Shown piece after piece: positions 18,629-26,912 of a stretch of DNA of 64,000 nucleotides. The position numbers and the translations under genes were made by a program. The stretch lies in contig NZ_JAFIQY010000033.1 of assembly GCF_022271435.1 (NCBI RefSeq), positions 34,347-98,346 on the forward strand, read 5' to 3'. The notes below the pieces were generated by a model, which was given only the letters and a program-made list of their open reading frames with translations, searched no databases and was not told the origin of the DNA. This DNA comes from Streptomyces monomycini (GTDB lineage Bacteria > Actinomycetota > Actinomycetes > Streptomycetales > Streptomycetaceae). Position 1 is the first letter of the stretch. Each line of letters starts with the position of its first letter.

Positions 18629-18681
18629 CCTTGCCTCAACCCTTGTCTCAACACGGTGCGACAAGGCTTGCGACAAGTCAA
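18629..18681 (-). promoter_or_regulatory. Promoter/operator with two direct-repeat pairs
   Basis: Two 12-bp repeats (CCTTGCCTCAAC at 18629, CCTTGTCTCAAC at 18641) and two TGCGACAAG repeats spaced 12 bp (18657, 18669) lie directly upstream of the membrane-protein gene; TTGACT on the minus strand at 18681-18676 could be a -35. Likely target of the YtrA-type regulator. Confidence 0.5.
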
Positions 18682-18762
18682 TGGTGAAGTGGCCGCCCGC
18701 GGGCGCTACTTGACGGCGCTGGGGACGGTGGGTGGCCTTCAGTGCCGGCCTTGGCTCCGGCC

Positions 18763-19812
18763 TCAGGCCGACCGCCCGAGCCCTTCCGGACGTACGGGAT
18801 CCATGAACGGCGATCCCTGCGTGTACCGCTCCAGTTCGTCCAGGGCCTGGTCGGCCATGCGGTGCAGTTCGCCGCCGAGGGAACCGGCGACGTGCGGGGT
18901 GAGCAGGACGTTGGGCAGGTCGTAGAGGGGGGAGTCGGGGTGCGGGAGCTCGGGGTCCGTGACGTCGAGTACGGCGTTGATACGGCCGGAGACCAGCTCG
19001 GGGAGCAGGGCCGTTCCGTCGACGAGGGTGCCGCGGGCGGTGTTGATCAGGGTGGCGCCGTCGGGCAGAAGGGCCAGCCGCCGGGCGTCGAGCAGGTGGT
19101 GGGTCGCGGGCAGTTGCGGCGCGTGGACGGTGATCACGTCGGAGGCGGCGCAGAGGTCGTCCAAGGGGGCGAGGGCGACGCCGAGACGGTCGGCTTCGGT
19201 CTCGTCCACGTACGGGTCGTGGAGGAGGACCGTCAGGTCGAAGGGGCGCAGGAGTTCGATGACGCGGCGGCCGATGCGGGAGGCGCCGATCACGCCCACG
19301 GTGCGGCGGTGGTTGCCGGCGCCGTCCAGTTCCCGGAGCCAGTCGTGGGGGGCGCGCAGCGCGCGGTAGCGGTGTGCGGAGTGCAGGACGCGCTTGTTGG
19401 CGAAGAGGATCGCGGCGAGCGTGTACTCGGCGACGGGCTGCGCGTTGGCGGCGGCCGCCGAGGCGACGGTGATGTCGCGGTCCCAACAGGCCGCGGTGAC
19501 ATGGGGTTTGACCGACCCGCCGGCGTGGACGACGGCGCGCAGGCGCGGGGCCCGGTCGAGGACGGCGGCGGTCAGCGGGGTCGCTCCCCACGACGTCAGG
19601 AGGACCTCGGCGTCGGCCAGTGCGGCGGCCACGGCCGGGGGCGGGTCGGCCAAGTCGTGGGCCACCAGGCCGGGGTCGGTGCGGGCGAGGGCTGTCAGAC
19701 GGACGCGGTGCCGGTCGGCGAACAGGCGCCCGGCGAGGCCGGGTTCCATCGCGAGCAGCAGCGCGGGGAGGGATCGTGCCTGGTCAGGCCGATTGTCAGT
19801 GGTGTGGTGCAT
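18763..19812 (-). CDS. D-2-hydroxyacid dehydrogenase family protein
   Basis: 349 residues. The NAD-binding Rossmann motif VGVIGASRIGRR (GxGxxG variant GASRIG) and the catalytic set are present: Arg in NTARGTLVD, the Glu/Asp region DVTDPE and the His in LTPHVAGSLGG. The family reduces 2-keto acids or oxidises D-2-hydroxyacids with NAD(P). Its place next to the sugar ABC transporter, 28 bp after the second permease gene on the same strand, suggests that it acts on a sugar-acid breakdown product; this is inference. Start at the ATG at 19812 is supported by GGAGC upstream. Confidence 0.88.
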   Translation of the reverse strand: MHHTTDNRPDQARSLPALLLAMEPGLAGRLFADRHRVRLTALARTDPGLVAHDLADPPPAVAAALADAEVLLTSWGATPLTAAVLDRAPRLRAVVHAGGSVKPHVTAACWDRDITVASAAAANAQPVAEYTLAAILFANKRVLHSAHRYRALRAPHDWLRELDGAGNHRRTVGVIGASRIGRRVIELLRPFDLTVLLHDPYVDETEADRLGVALAPLDDLCAASDVITVHAPQLPATHHLLDARRLALLPDGATLINTARGTLVDGTALLPELVSGRINAVLDVTDPELPHPDSPLYDLPNVLLTPHVAGSLGGELHRMADQALDELERYTQGSPFMDPVRPEGLGRSA

Positions 19813-19840
19813 GGTGGAAGCGTGCTCCTGGTTCGGGGCG

Positions 19841-20788
19841 TCATCTGACGCTTCCGGCGGCGAGTCCGGCCTTCCAGTGCCGCTGGAGGGTCACGAAGGC
19901 GATGATCAGGGGGACGACGGCGAGGAGGGAGCCGGTGACGACGAGGGGGTAGAAGGACGGCTCGCCGTGCGCGTTGCCGTTCCAGGCGTACAGGCCGAGG
20001 CTCACGGGGAAGAGCCGCTGGTCGGAGAGCATCACGAGGGGGAGGAAGAAGTTGTTCCAGATCGCGGTGAACTGGAAGAGGAAGACGGTCACCAGGCCCG
20101 GCGCGACCATACGCAGGCCGATGGACCAGAAGACGCGCAGCTCGCCCGCGCCGTCGATACGGGCCGCTTCCAGCGCCTCGTCCGGGATGTAGCCGGCGCT
20201 GAAGACCCGCGCCAGGTATACGCCGAACGGGTTGACGAGTACGGGCACCAGCACCGACCAGTAGGTGTTGACCAGGCCGGTCCGGCTGGCCAGCAGATAG
20301 AGGGGGAGGGCCAGCGCCGTGGTGGGGACCAGCACGCCGAGCAGGACGACGCCGAACAGCTTCTCCTTGCCCGGGAACCGGTACTTGTCGAAGGCGTAAC
20401 CGGCGGCCACGCAGATCAGGGCGCAGAGCGCGGCGCCGACGCCCGCGTAGAGCAGGCTGTTGGCGTACCACCGGAAGTAGATGCCGCCGCCCTCCGAGGC
20501 GAGGCGGGAGAGGTTGCCGGACAGGTCGAAGCCCTCGAAGGACAGGGCGTCCCCGGCCAGCAGGCCGCCCGCGTCCTTGGTGGCGGCGGTGACCAGCCAG
20601 ACGAGGGGGAGGAGCGTGTAGAGGACGGCGAGGCCGAGGGCCGCATTGACGGCGGCGGGGGACAGCCAGCGGCCGCGCGGACGGCGGTCGGCGGCGCGTA
20701 CGGACGGGGTGCGGGACGGGCGTACGGGCGCGGAGGCAAGGGCCGTCGGGCCCGGGCCGGTGACGGCGGTGCGGGGTGGGGGCGCCAT
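19841..20788 (-). CDS. Carbohydrate ABC transporter permease (MalG-type)
   Basis: 315 residues, six membrane segments. The EAA loop is visible as EALEAARIDGAGELRVFWSIGLRM, the contact site for the ATPase. N-terminal ~50 residues are basic and Pro-rich. The ATG at 20788 overlaps the stop of the upstream permease (TGATG), so they are coupled. Imports sugars together with the preceding permease and binding protein. No ATPase gene is present in the locus; the shared MsiK-type ATPase used by many Streptomyces sugar importers is the probable partner. Confidence 0.92.
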   Translation of the reverse strand: MAPPPRTAVTGPGPTALASAPVRPSRTPSVRAADRRPRGRWLSPAAVNAALGLAVLYTLLPLVWLVTAATKDAGGLLAGDALSFEGFDLSGNLSRLASEGGGIYFRWYANSLLYAGVGAALCALICVAAGYAFDKYRFPGKEKLFGVVLLGVLVPTTALALPLYLLASRTGLVNTYWSVLVPVLVNPFGVYLARVFSAGYIPDEALEAARIDGAGELRVFWSIGLRMVAPGLVTVFLFQFTAIWNNFFLPLVMLSDQRLFPVSLGLYAWNGNAHGEPSFYPLVVTGSLLAVVPLIIAFVTLQRHWKAGLAAGSVR

Positions 20789-21807
20789 CAGGGCCTGCCC
20801 TTCGGGTGGGCGAGCGGGGCAGGGGACGCGTCTGGGTGAGCGAGGGGCGTACGGGACGGGACCGGGTGGGTGAGCGGGGTACGGGGAGCGGCCGGCAGGC
20901 GGCGGCCGGGCCGGGGTGACCGGCCGGGCCTGGCGGACCGGCCGGAGAGACGGGTGACGGCGAAGGACAGCAGCGCGGCGACGAGGGCGAGCAGGACGGA
21001 GGAGGCGGCCGCGAGGCCGTAGTCGTTGCGGGCGAAGGCGGCGGTGTAGGCGTACATGTTCGGCGTCCAGGAGGAGGTGACGGCGGAGCCGGACCCCTGG
21101 TTGAGGATCAGCGGCTCGGTGAAGAGCTGGAGCGAGCCGATGACGGTGAAGAGGGCCACCATGACGAGGGAGGAGCGGATGAGGGGGATCTTGATACCGG
21201 TCGCGACGCGCCAGGCGCCCGCGCCGTCCACCGTCGCGGCCTCGATCACCGAGCGGTCCACGGCCTGGAGGGCGGCGTAGAAGATGACCATGTTGTAGCC
21301 GAGCCACTCCCACAGGGCGATGTTGACGACCGAGGGCAGCGCCCCGGCGGGGGACAGGAAGTCGACGCCGGCGCCGCCGGACTCCAGCGCGGCCACGACC
21401 GGGCTGAGCTGGGGCGTGTAGAGGTAGACCCAGATCAGGGCGGCGATGATGCCGGGCACGGCGTGCGGCAGGAAGAGGGCGAGCTGGAAGACGCGCCGGG
21501 CGCGGGCGAGGGCGGAGTCCAGGAGCAGGGCCAGTGTCAGCGCACCGGCCAGCAGGAGGGGGAGGTAGAGGGCGCAGTAGCCGAGCAGGACGAGGAAGCC
21601 GTCGCGGAAGGCGTGGTCGCCGAGCGCCGCCGCGTAGTTGCCGAGTCCGCTGAAGACCGTGTGCGTACCGCCGAAGCCGAGGCCGGACTGCTGCTCGGTG
21701 AAGAGGCTGAGCCAGACCGCGTACCCGACCGGGAGGACCATGACCACGGCGAACAGGGCGAAAAAGGGGGTGAGCAGGACGGTGACGGCCCGCGCCTTGG
21801 CGTTCAC
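20788..21807 (-). CDS. Carbohydrate ABC transporter permease (MalF-type)
   Basis: 339 residues with six predicted membrane segments and an EAA loop SVIEAATVDGAGAWRVATGIKIPLI. The GTG at 21807 overlaps the stop of the binding-protein gene (GTGA). The last ~45 residues are a Pro/Arg/His-rich cytoplasmic tail made of repeats of the type PLAHPD/PLTHP, encoded by short direct DNA repeats; this is unusual for a permease and may be a recent expansion. Confidence 0.92.
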   Translation of the reverse strand: MNAKARAVTVLLTPFFALFAVVMVLPVGYAVWLSLFTEQQSGLGFGGTHTVFSGLGNYAAALGDHAFRDGFLVLLGYCALYLPLLLAGALTLALLLDSALARARRVFQLALFLPHAVPGIIAALIWVYLYTPQLSPVVAALESGGAGVDFLSPAGALPSVVNIALWEWLGYNMVIFYAALQAVDRSVIEAATVDGAGAWRVATGIKIPLIRSSLVMVALFTVIGSLQLFTEPLILNQGSGSAVTSSWTPNMYAYTAAFARNDYGLAAASSVLLALVAALLSFAVTRLSGRSARPGRSPRPGRRLPAAPRTPLTHPVPSRTPLAHPDASPAPLAHPKGRP

Positions 21808-23123
21808 CGGCCCATGACCTTCAGGCCGCGCTTCCTCAGTTCACGTACCGTCGCGTCGCTGCCGGCGCGTACGGCGGCGGCGAGCGAGCCCGTGCCGCCG
21901 CCCGCGCCCGCGACCTTGCCGAACTCGTCCTTGAGCGTGGTGTTGGTGGTGCCGGTGGCCGGGCCCCAGCCCCACTTCCCGTCGACCGAGGCGGCCGCGG
22001 CGTCGAAGAGGGCGTAGACGTCCTGGCCGCCGTAGTAGCGGGTGTCGAACGCCCGCCGGGCGACCGGGCGCAGCGCCGCGGCGGCCGGGTAGGCACTGGA
22101 CTCGCCGGAGGCGACCCGGGCCCGGACCGCGTCGGCGGAGGTGGACATCCAGGTCGCGAACCGCACCGCGGCCTCGGTGTGGCGGCTGCTCTTGGTCACG
22201 GCGGTCGTGGAGCCGCCGAGCATGCCGCTGGCGGGCCGGCCGTCCCAGCTCGGCACGGGCGCCGCGGCCCACTTGCCGCTCTGGTCGGGCAGGGTGCCCT
22301 TCAGGACGCCCGCGCCCCAGGAGGCGCCGAGGTAGCCGACGGTGGCGCCGCTCTTGAGCGAGTTGGTCCACCCGGGGCTGAAGGAGACGTGGGTGTGCAC
22401 CAGGCCGTCCTTGAGAAGGCCCTGCCAGTAGTCGGTGACCTTCCTGGTCGCCGGGTCGGTGGTGTCCAGCTTCCAGGAGTCGCCCTGGGTGGCGAACCAG
22501 TGGGCGCCGGCCTGCCAGACCATCGCCTCGAAGGTGGTCGGGTCGTCGGGGAAGAAGGTGCCGATGCGCGCCCTCGGGTCGGCCTTCTTCACGGCGGCGG
22601 CAGCGGAGCGGAAGGCGTCCCAGGTCCGCGGCACCTCGATCCTGTGCCGGGTGAAGAAGTCCTTGCGGTAGTAGAAGACCTGCGGCGCGGCGTCGAAGGG
22701 GACGGCCCAGTTCCGGCCGCCGAGGGTGGTGAGCCGGACGGCCTGCGGCAGCAGCTTCCGCTTCAGTTCCGGCGTCACGTACGGGGTGATGTCCTTGACG
22801 GCGCCCTGGCTGACGAACTCGGGGAGCGTCGGGTACTCGACGCTGACCAGGTCGGGCGCGTTGCCCGCCTTGACCGCGTTGGAGATCTTGGCGTACCCGC
22901 CCGCGGTGCCCGAGGGGATCTCCTCGAACCGTACCTTCGTGTCGCGGTGGGTGGCGTTGAACGCGTCCACGGCCTGTCGCGTGCCCTTGGTCCAGCCCCA
23001 GTACGTGAGGGTGACGGTGCCTTCGCTCCCGGCGGCGCCACCGCCGCCGCAGGCCGTCAACAGGGCCAGGGCGGTGAGGCCGCCGGCCAGCGCGAGCGTC
23101 GTTCTGCTCCAACTTGGGCTCAT
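21804..23123 (-). CDS. Extracellular sugar-binding lipoprotein of ABC importer
   Basis: 439 residues from the ATG at 23123 (AGGAGCC upstream). The signal peptide ends in lipobox LLTAC, followed by GGGG, so the protein is lipid-anchored outside the membrane. It then shows the family-1 solute-binding fold: VTLTYWGWTKGTRQAVDAFN, SNAVKAGNAPDLVSVEY, WAVPFDAAPQVFYYRKDFF and the WNN-type end region. Binds a mono- or oligosaccharide for the two downstream permeases. A TTCGATC motif upstream matches two copies before the DUF2264 gene, suggesting common control. Confidence 0.92.
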   Translation of the reverse strand: MSPSWSRTTLALAGGLTALALLTACGGGGAAGSEGTVTLTYWGWTKGTRQAVDAFNATHRDTKVRFEEIPSGTAGGYAKISNAVKAGNAPDLVSVEYPTLPEFVSQGAVKDITPYVTPELKRKLLPQAVRLTTLGGRNWAVPFDAAPQVFYYRKDFFTRHRIEVPRTWDAFRSAAAAVKKADPRARIGTFFPDDPTTFEAMVWQAGAHWFATQGDSWKLDTTDPATRKVTDYWQGLLKDGLVHTHVSFSPGWTNSLKSGATVGYLGASWGAGVLKGTLPDQSGKWAAAPVPSWDGRPASGMLGGSTTAVTKSSRHTEAAVRFATWMSTSADAVRARVASGESSAYPAAAALRPVARRAFDTRYYGGQDVYALFDAAAASVDGKWGWGPATGTTNTTLKDEFGKVAGAGGGTGSLAAAVRAGSDATVRELRKRGLKVMGR

Positions 23124-23226
23124 GGCACGGCTCCTGAGCATGAGGGAGGGCGCGGCGCGAAGGTGATGGCCGCGATCCGCGATCCTTGGGCCGGCCTTGA
23201 GCGAAGTCAAGAGCGAAAGATTGATT

Positions 23227-23233
23227 GATCGAA
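23227..23233. promoter_or_regulatory. TTCGATC site upstream of the binding-protein gene
   Basis: GATCGAA (TTCGATC on the minus strand) lies about 104 bp upstream of the start; a one-mismatch copy GAGCGAA is at 23211. The same heptamer occurs twice before the DUF2264 gene. Confidence 0.35.
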
Positions 23234-23336
23234 AAAAGAACAGGATGGGGGAGGCGGGTGTGGCGTCCGGGGGTGGCCGGACGGCGGGTGGCGGTCAGGC
23301 GGGGTGGAGCGGGTGGAGCGGGTGGACCGGTGGCGG

Positions 23337-24551
23337 TCAGGCGGGGCGGGAGCCGTCGCCGCCCTCGCCTGACCCCGTACCGCTTCCCGCGCCCGTACCG
23401 CTTCCCGCCCCGCACGAAGCGCGGACCCGTAGGGTCGGCAGCAGGGTGAGGTGGCGCCGCGGCCCCGGCTCTCCGAGACCTCCGGGACCTTCCCCGCCCG
23501 GCTCCCCGCCGCCTGCCGCCCCGTCCCCGCCCCCGACGCCCCGCTCGCGCAGCCGGTGCATCAGCAGGCCGGCGGCCTGCCGCCCCACCTCCCGCTTGGG
23601 CGGCGCCACGGCCGTCAGCGGCGTGTCCGCCAGCGCCGCCACCTCGTCGTCGTACGCGACCAGGGCCAAGTCGCGCGGCACCCGTACGCCCAGTTCCGCG
23701 AGCCGCTGCACGATCTGGATCGCGTCCACGTCGTTGTGCACCAGCGCCGCCGTCGCCTCCCCCGAGGCCACCGCCGCCCGTAGCTCCCGTACGGCCCGCT
23801 CGAAGCCCGCCGGGTCCAGATCGGCGGGCACCGACCCGATCGCCGGCCGCGGCCGCGGCACGCCGAGGGCGCGCAGCGCCGCGTCGTACCCCTCGCGCAC
23901 GGCGAGCGCCGTCGGGCTGTCGGCGCGGGCCACCAGCAGCGGCGCGGGGTGTCCACGGGCGATCAGGTGGCGCAGCGCGAGCAGCACCCCGTGGCCGTGG
24001 TCCGAGCACACCCGGTCCAGCCCCGCCAGCGGGCTGTCCGGCGGCACGCTGCGCTCCAACAGCACGACGGGCACGGGGAGTCCGGCGACCCAGCCGCCGT
24101 ACTCGGCCGGGTCGCCCGGCCCGCGCCAGCCCGGCGCGACGAGCAGCCCTTCGGCCCCGGCGGACAGCAGCCCCTCGGCGCGCACCGGGTCCTCCTCGGG
24201 CCGGTAGCCGGATATCCGCAGGACCAGCCGGGCCCCGGCCCGCGCCGCGGCCTCGTGGGCGCCGCGGATCACGTCGGCGAAGTAGTACGTGGCCGAGGGC
24301 GCCAGCAGGCCCAGCACCGGCCCCTCGGCGGCGGGCGCGTGGCCGTCGGCGGCGCGGTCGTGCCGCCGGGGCCAGGACACCGCGCCGTGCACCCGGTCGA
24401 GCAGGCCCTTGCCGGTCAGCGTCTCGACGTCGCGCCGTACGGTGACGGGCGAGACGCCGAGCTGGTCGGCCAGGTCGGTGACGCGGGCCGAGCCGCGTTG
24501 CCGTACCAAGGACAGCAGGCGGTCATGACGTTGCACAGCACGCTCGCGCAC
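23337..24551 (-). CDS. Hybrid transcriptional regulator: DeoR-type HTH with LacI-type sensor domain
   Basis: 404 residues from a GTG. The N-terminus has a DeoR-family HTH (RHDRLLSLVRQRGSARVTDLADQLGVSPVTVRRDVETL), not the LacI headpiece. Residues ~75-350 are a periplasmic-binding-protein-like sensor as in LacI/GalR (VLGLLAPSATYYFADVIRGAHEAA, AALVHNDVDAIQIVQRLAELG, LALVAYDDE). It should repress the neighbouring sugar transport and degradation genes until a sugar binds. The C-terminus is Gly-rich low complexity. The chimeric DeoR-LacI architecture is known in actinobacteria. Confidence 0.88.
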   Translation of the reverse strand: MRERAVQRHDRLLSLVRQRGSARVTDLADQLGVSPVTVRRDVETLTGKGLLDRVHGAVSWPRRHDRAADGHAPAAEGPVLGLLAPSATYYFADVIRGAHEAAARAGARLVLRISGYRPEEDPVRAEGLLSAGAEGLLVAPGWRGPGDPAEYGGWVAGLPVPVVLLERSVPPDSPLAGLDRVCSDHGHGVLLALRHLIARGHPAPLLVARADSPTALAVREGYDAALRALGVPRPRPAIGSVPADLDPAGFERAVRELRAAVASGEATAALVHNDVDAIQIVQRLAELGVRVPRDLALVAYDDEVAALADTPLTAVAPPKREVGRQAAGLLMHRLRERGVGGGDGAAGGGEPGGEGPGGLGEPGPRRHLTLLPTLRVRASCGAGSGTGAGSGTGSGEGGDGSRPA

Positions 24552-24610
24552 GGCGGCAGCCCCCTCGCGGTGTGGTGGACCCGGACCGGTGACGGCCGGG
24601 ACGGCGGGCG

Positions 24611-24716
24611 GTCCCGATCCCGGCCCCGATCCCGGCTCCGGTCCCGGCTCCGGTCCCGGTCCAGGCCCCGGCTCCGGTCCCGGTCCAGGCCCCGGCCCCG
24701 GCTCCGGTCCGTCTCC
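24611..24716. repeat. Tandem hexamer repeats (CCCGGT/CCCGGC/CCCGAT type)
   Basis: About 17 degenerate 6-bp units such as CCGGTCCCGGCT and CCGGTCCAGGCC fill the gap between the regulator and the DUF2264 promoter. Open frames across it read as Arg-Asp/Ser repeats and are not genes. Together with the operator region this accounts for the 302-bp intergenic space. Confidence 0.85.
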
Positions 24717-24777
24717 AGGGTGAAAAGGTGAAGACGCACCCTAGTCCAGCGTGATCGAGCCGCCCAGTAAACGGTCG

Positions 24778-24805
24778 TTCGATCAGGTGCTCTTGACGTT
24801 CGATC
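24778..24805. promoter_or_regulatory. Paired TTCGATC operators upstream of DUF2264 gene
   Basis: TTCGATC at 24778 and again at 24799 are 21 bp apart (two helical turns), 50-75 bp before the ATG. They are likely sites for the divergent DeoR/LacI-hybrid regulator. Confidence 0.5.
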
Positions 24806-24853
24806 GCGGCGAGTTGAGGATTCCTGGGGTCGTCGACCGTAAGGGAAGCGCTC

Positions 24854-26842
24854 ATGACCGTGCCCCAGCCCCCGCAGCCCGCCCAGCCCTCACAGCCCGT
24901 TCAGCCCACCGGCCGGAAGTCCGGCGCCCTTCCGCCGGAGGACCGCGAGCGCAGCCCGTACACCGGCTGGACCCGTGCGCACTGGGAGGCCACGGCCGAC
25001 AGCCTCCTGCAAGCGGTCACTCCGTACGCGTCACCCCGGAACGGCCTCGTCAACCTCCCGGGCGCCCGCCCCAGTTGGTCGGGGCCGCGCTCGGACGGTC
25101 TGGAAGGCTACGCGCGCACCTTCCTCGCGGCCGCCTTCCGGGTGGCCGGCAGCGGCGGCCGGGACCCGCACGGCTACCTGGCACGGTACGGCGAAGGGCT
25201 CGCCGCGGGCACCGGGCACCCGGTGACCGAACCCGGGCTCGACGGCAAGCACCCCGACGCCTGGCCGGTCATCCCGGACACTCGGCAGGCCATCGTCGAG
25301 TCCGCCTCCATCGCCCTCGGCCTGCGGCTGACCCGCCCCTGGCTCTGGGACACCCTGGACGACGAGGTCCGCACCCGGGCCGTGGACTGGCTGCTGCCCG
25401 CTCTCGACCCGCCGCCCATCGACAACAACTGGTGGCTGTTCGGCCTGACCGTCGGCGGTTTCCTCCTCGACGCGGGCGTCGAGACGGAACGCGCGCAGGC
25501 GTCCGTCGACCGCGCGCTGGAGCGCATCGACGGCTGGTACCGGGGCGAGGGGTGGTACAGCGACGGCGACAACCAGGCGTTCGACCACTACAACGGCTGG
25601 GCGCTGCATTTCTATCCCGTCCTGCACGCCCATCTCTCCGGCGACCGCGCGCTGCTCGACACGTACGGCGAGCGGCTGCGCGCCCACCTCGACGGCTACC
25701 GCCGCATGTTCGACGCCAACGGCGCGCCGATGCCCTTCGGCCGCTCCCTCACCTACCGCTTCGCCACCCTCGCCGCGCCCTGGCTCGGCGCCCTCACCGG
25801 CCACACCCCGCTCACCCCCGGCGCCACCCGCCGCCTCGCCTCCGGCACCCTGCGGCACTTCATCGACCACGGCGCGGTGACGGACGAGGGCCTCCTGCCG
25901 CTCGGCTGGTACGGCCCGTACGCGCCGATGCTCCAGGGCTACTCGGGGCCCGCCTCCCCGTACTGGGCGTCCAAGGGGCTGCTCGGCCTGCTGCTGCCGG
26001 ACGGCCACCCCGCCTGGACCGAGCGCGAGGAGCCGCTGCCCGCCGAGACCAAGGACGCCGTCACCACGCTGCGCGCGCCCGGTCTGCTCGTGCAGTCCAC
26101 GGCGGCCGACGGGCTGGTCAGGCTGCACAACCACGGCAGCTCCTCGGTCTTCGGCCCGGCCGACCCGAACTACGCGCGGTTCGCCTACTCGACGCGTACG
26201 GGGCCGTCGGCCGCGGAAGAGACCGTGGCGGTCGTGGACACGTCGGCGAACCCCGGCTCCGACACCACCCCCGCCGCGACCCCGGACAACCACTTCGCGC
26301 TGCTCGTGGACGGCACACCCACCGGCCGCGGCCCGGTCGAACCGCTGGGCAGCGGCCCCGGCTGGGCCGCCTCGGCGCACACCCCGCGCCGCGCGGACGG
26401 CTCCGAACTCGCCGGAGTACGGGTCCTGTCCGCGACCCTGGCGCACGGCCGCGCCGAGGTGCGCGTCCACCTCGTCACCGGGGCCGCGCCCGGCACCCCC
26501 GTACGGCAGACCGGCTGGGCCGTCCCGGACGACGGACCGGCCGCCCAGCTGCACGCCGTACACGGCTTCACGAAGGACGCCGGACAACCGCGGACCGTGC
26601 CGACCGGCAGCACGCCCTTCGGGGAGCGCACCAGCACCGCCTGCCTCGACGGCACGGTGCCCGACGCCCCCGAAGGCGCCCTGTTCGTCTCGATCGCCTC
26701 GCTCACCGCCGAGCCCGGCCCGGAACCGGCCCGCACCCTGGCCGAGGTCCGGCTCAGCGGCTCCCACGACATCCACGTGACCTGGAAGGACGGCACCACC
26801 AGCGCCCTGACCCTGACCGCGGACACCGCCACCGCCCCGTAA
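24854..26842 (+). CDS. DUF2264 domain-containing protein, probable carbohydrate-active
   Basis: 662 residues, no signal peptide, so cytoplasmic. After a Gln/Pro-rich N-terminus the protein shows the DUF2264 pattern: TRAHWEATADSLL, GLEGYARTFL, NNWWLFGLTVGGFLL, GWYRGEGWYSDGDNQAFDHYNGWALHFYPVL and GYSGPASPYWASKGLLGLLLP. The first part is an (alpha/alpha)-barrel like that of unsaturated glucuronyl/rhamnogalacturonyl hydrolases; the rest is beta-rich. I infer action on an imported uronate-containing oligosaccharide. Divergent from the regulator and 66 bp ahead of the beta-helix gene. Confidence 0.82.
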   Translation: MTVPQPPQPAQPSQPVQPTGRKSGALPPEDRERSPYTGWTRAHWEATADSLLQAVTPYASPRNGLVNLPGARPSWSGPRSDGLEGYARTFLAAAFRVAGSGGRDPHGYLARYGEGLAAGTGHPVTEPGLDGKHPDAWPVIPDTRQAIVESASIALGLRLTRPWLWDTLDDEVRTRAVDWLLPALDPPPIDNNWWLFGLTVGGFLLDAGVETERAQASVDRALERIDGWYRGEGWYSDGDNQAFDHYNGWALHFYPVLHAHLSGDRALLDTYGERLRAHLDGYRRMFDANGAPMPFGRSLTYRFATLAAPWLGALTGHTPLTPGATRRLASGTLRHFIDHGAVTDEGLLPLGWYGPYAPMLQGYSGPASPYWASKGLLGLLLPDGHPAWTEREEPLPAETKDAVTTLRAPGLLVQSTAADGLVRLHNHGSSSVFGPADPNYARFAYSTRTGPSAAEETVAVVDTSANPGSDTTPAATPDNHFALLVDGTPTGRGPVEPLGSGPGWAASAHTPRRADGSELAGVRVLSATLAHGRAEVRVHLVTGAAPGTPVRQTGWAVPDDGPAAQLHAVHGFTKDAGQPRTVPTGSTPFGERTSTACLDGTVPDAPEGALFVSIASLTAEPGPEPARTLAEVRLSGSHDIHVTWKDGTTSALTLTADTATAP

Positions 26843-26858
26843 CGGAGGCCCACGGACC

Positions 26859-26912
26859 ATGAGACCCGGAACAGGTACCGGAGCAGGAACCGGAACAGGT
26901 ACCGCACCATGA
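26859..26912 (+). CDS. Short leader ORF overlapping the beta-helix gene start
   Basis: ATG at 26859, placed after GGAGG, opens a 17-codon frame of Gly/Thr repeats whose TGA overlaps the ATG of the beta-helix gene (ATGA). The true gene start has only a weak site of its own, so reinitiation after this leader may be how it is translated. The sequence around both ATGs (CCATGAGACCCGG) is duplicated. Confidence 0.4.
   Translation: MRPGTGTGAGTGTGTAP
26868..26903 (+). repeat. Three 12-bp tandem repeats in the leader
   Basis: GGAACAGGTACC, GGAGCAGGAACC and GGAACAGGTACC follow one another exactly, between the duplicated start sequences. Confidence 0.9.

Noticed and set aside
24600..24855. Arg-Asp-Ser repeat protein on the minus strand
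   Set aside because: Produced by the tandem hexamer array; no start signal, no conserved sequence.
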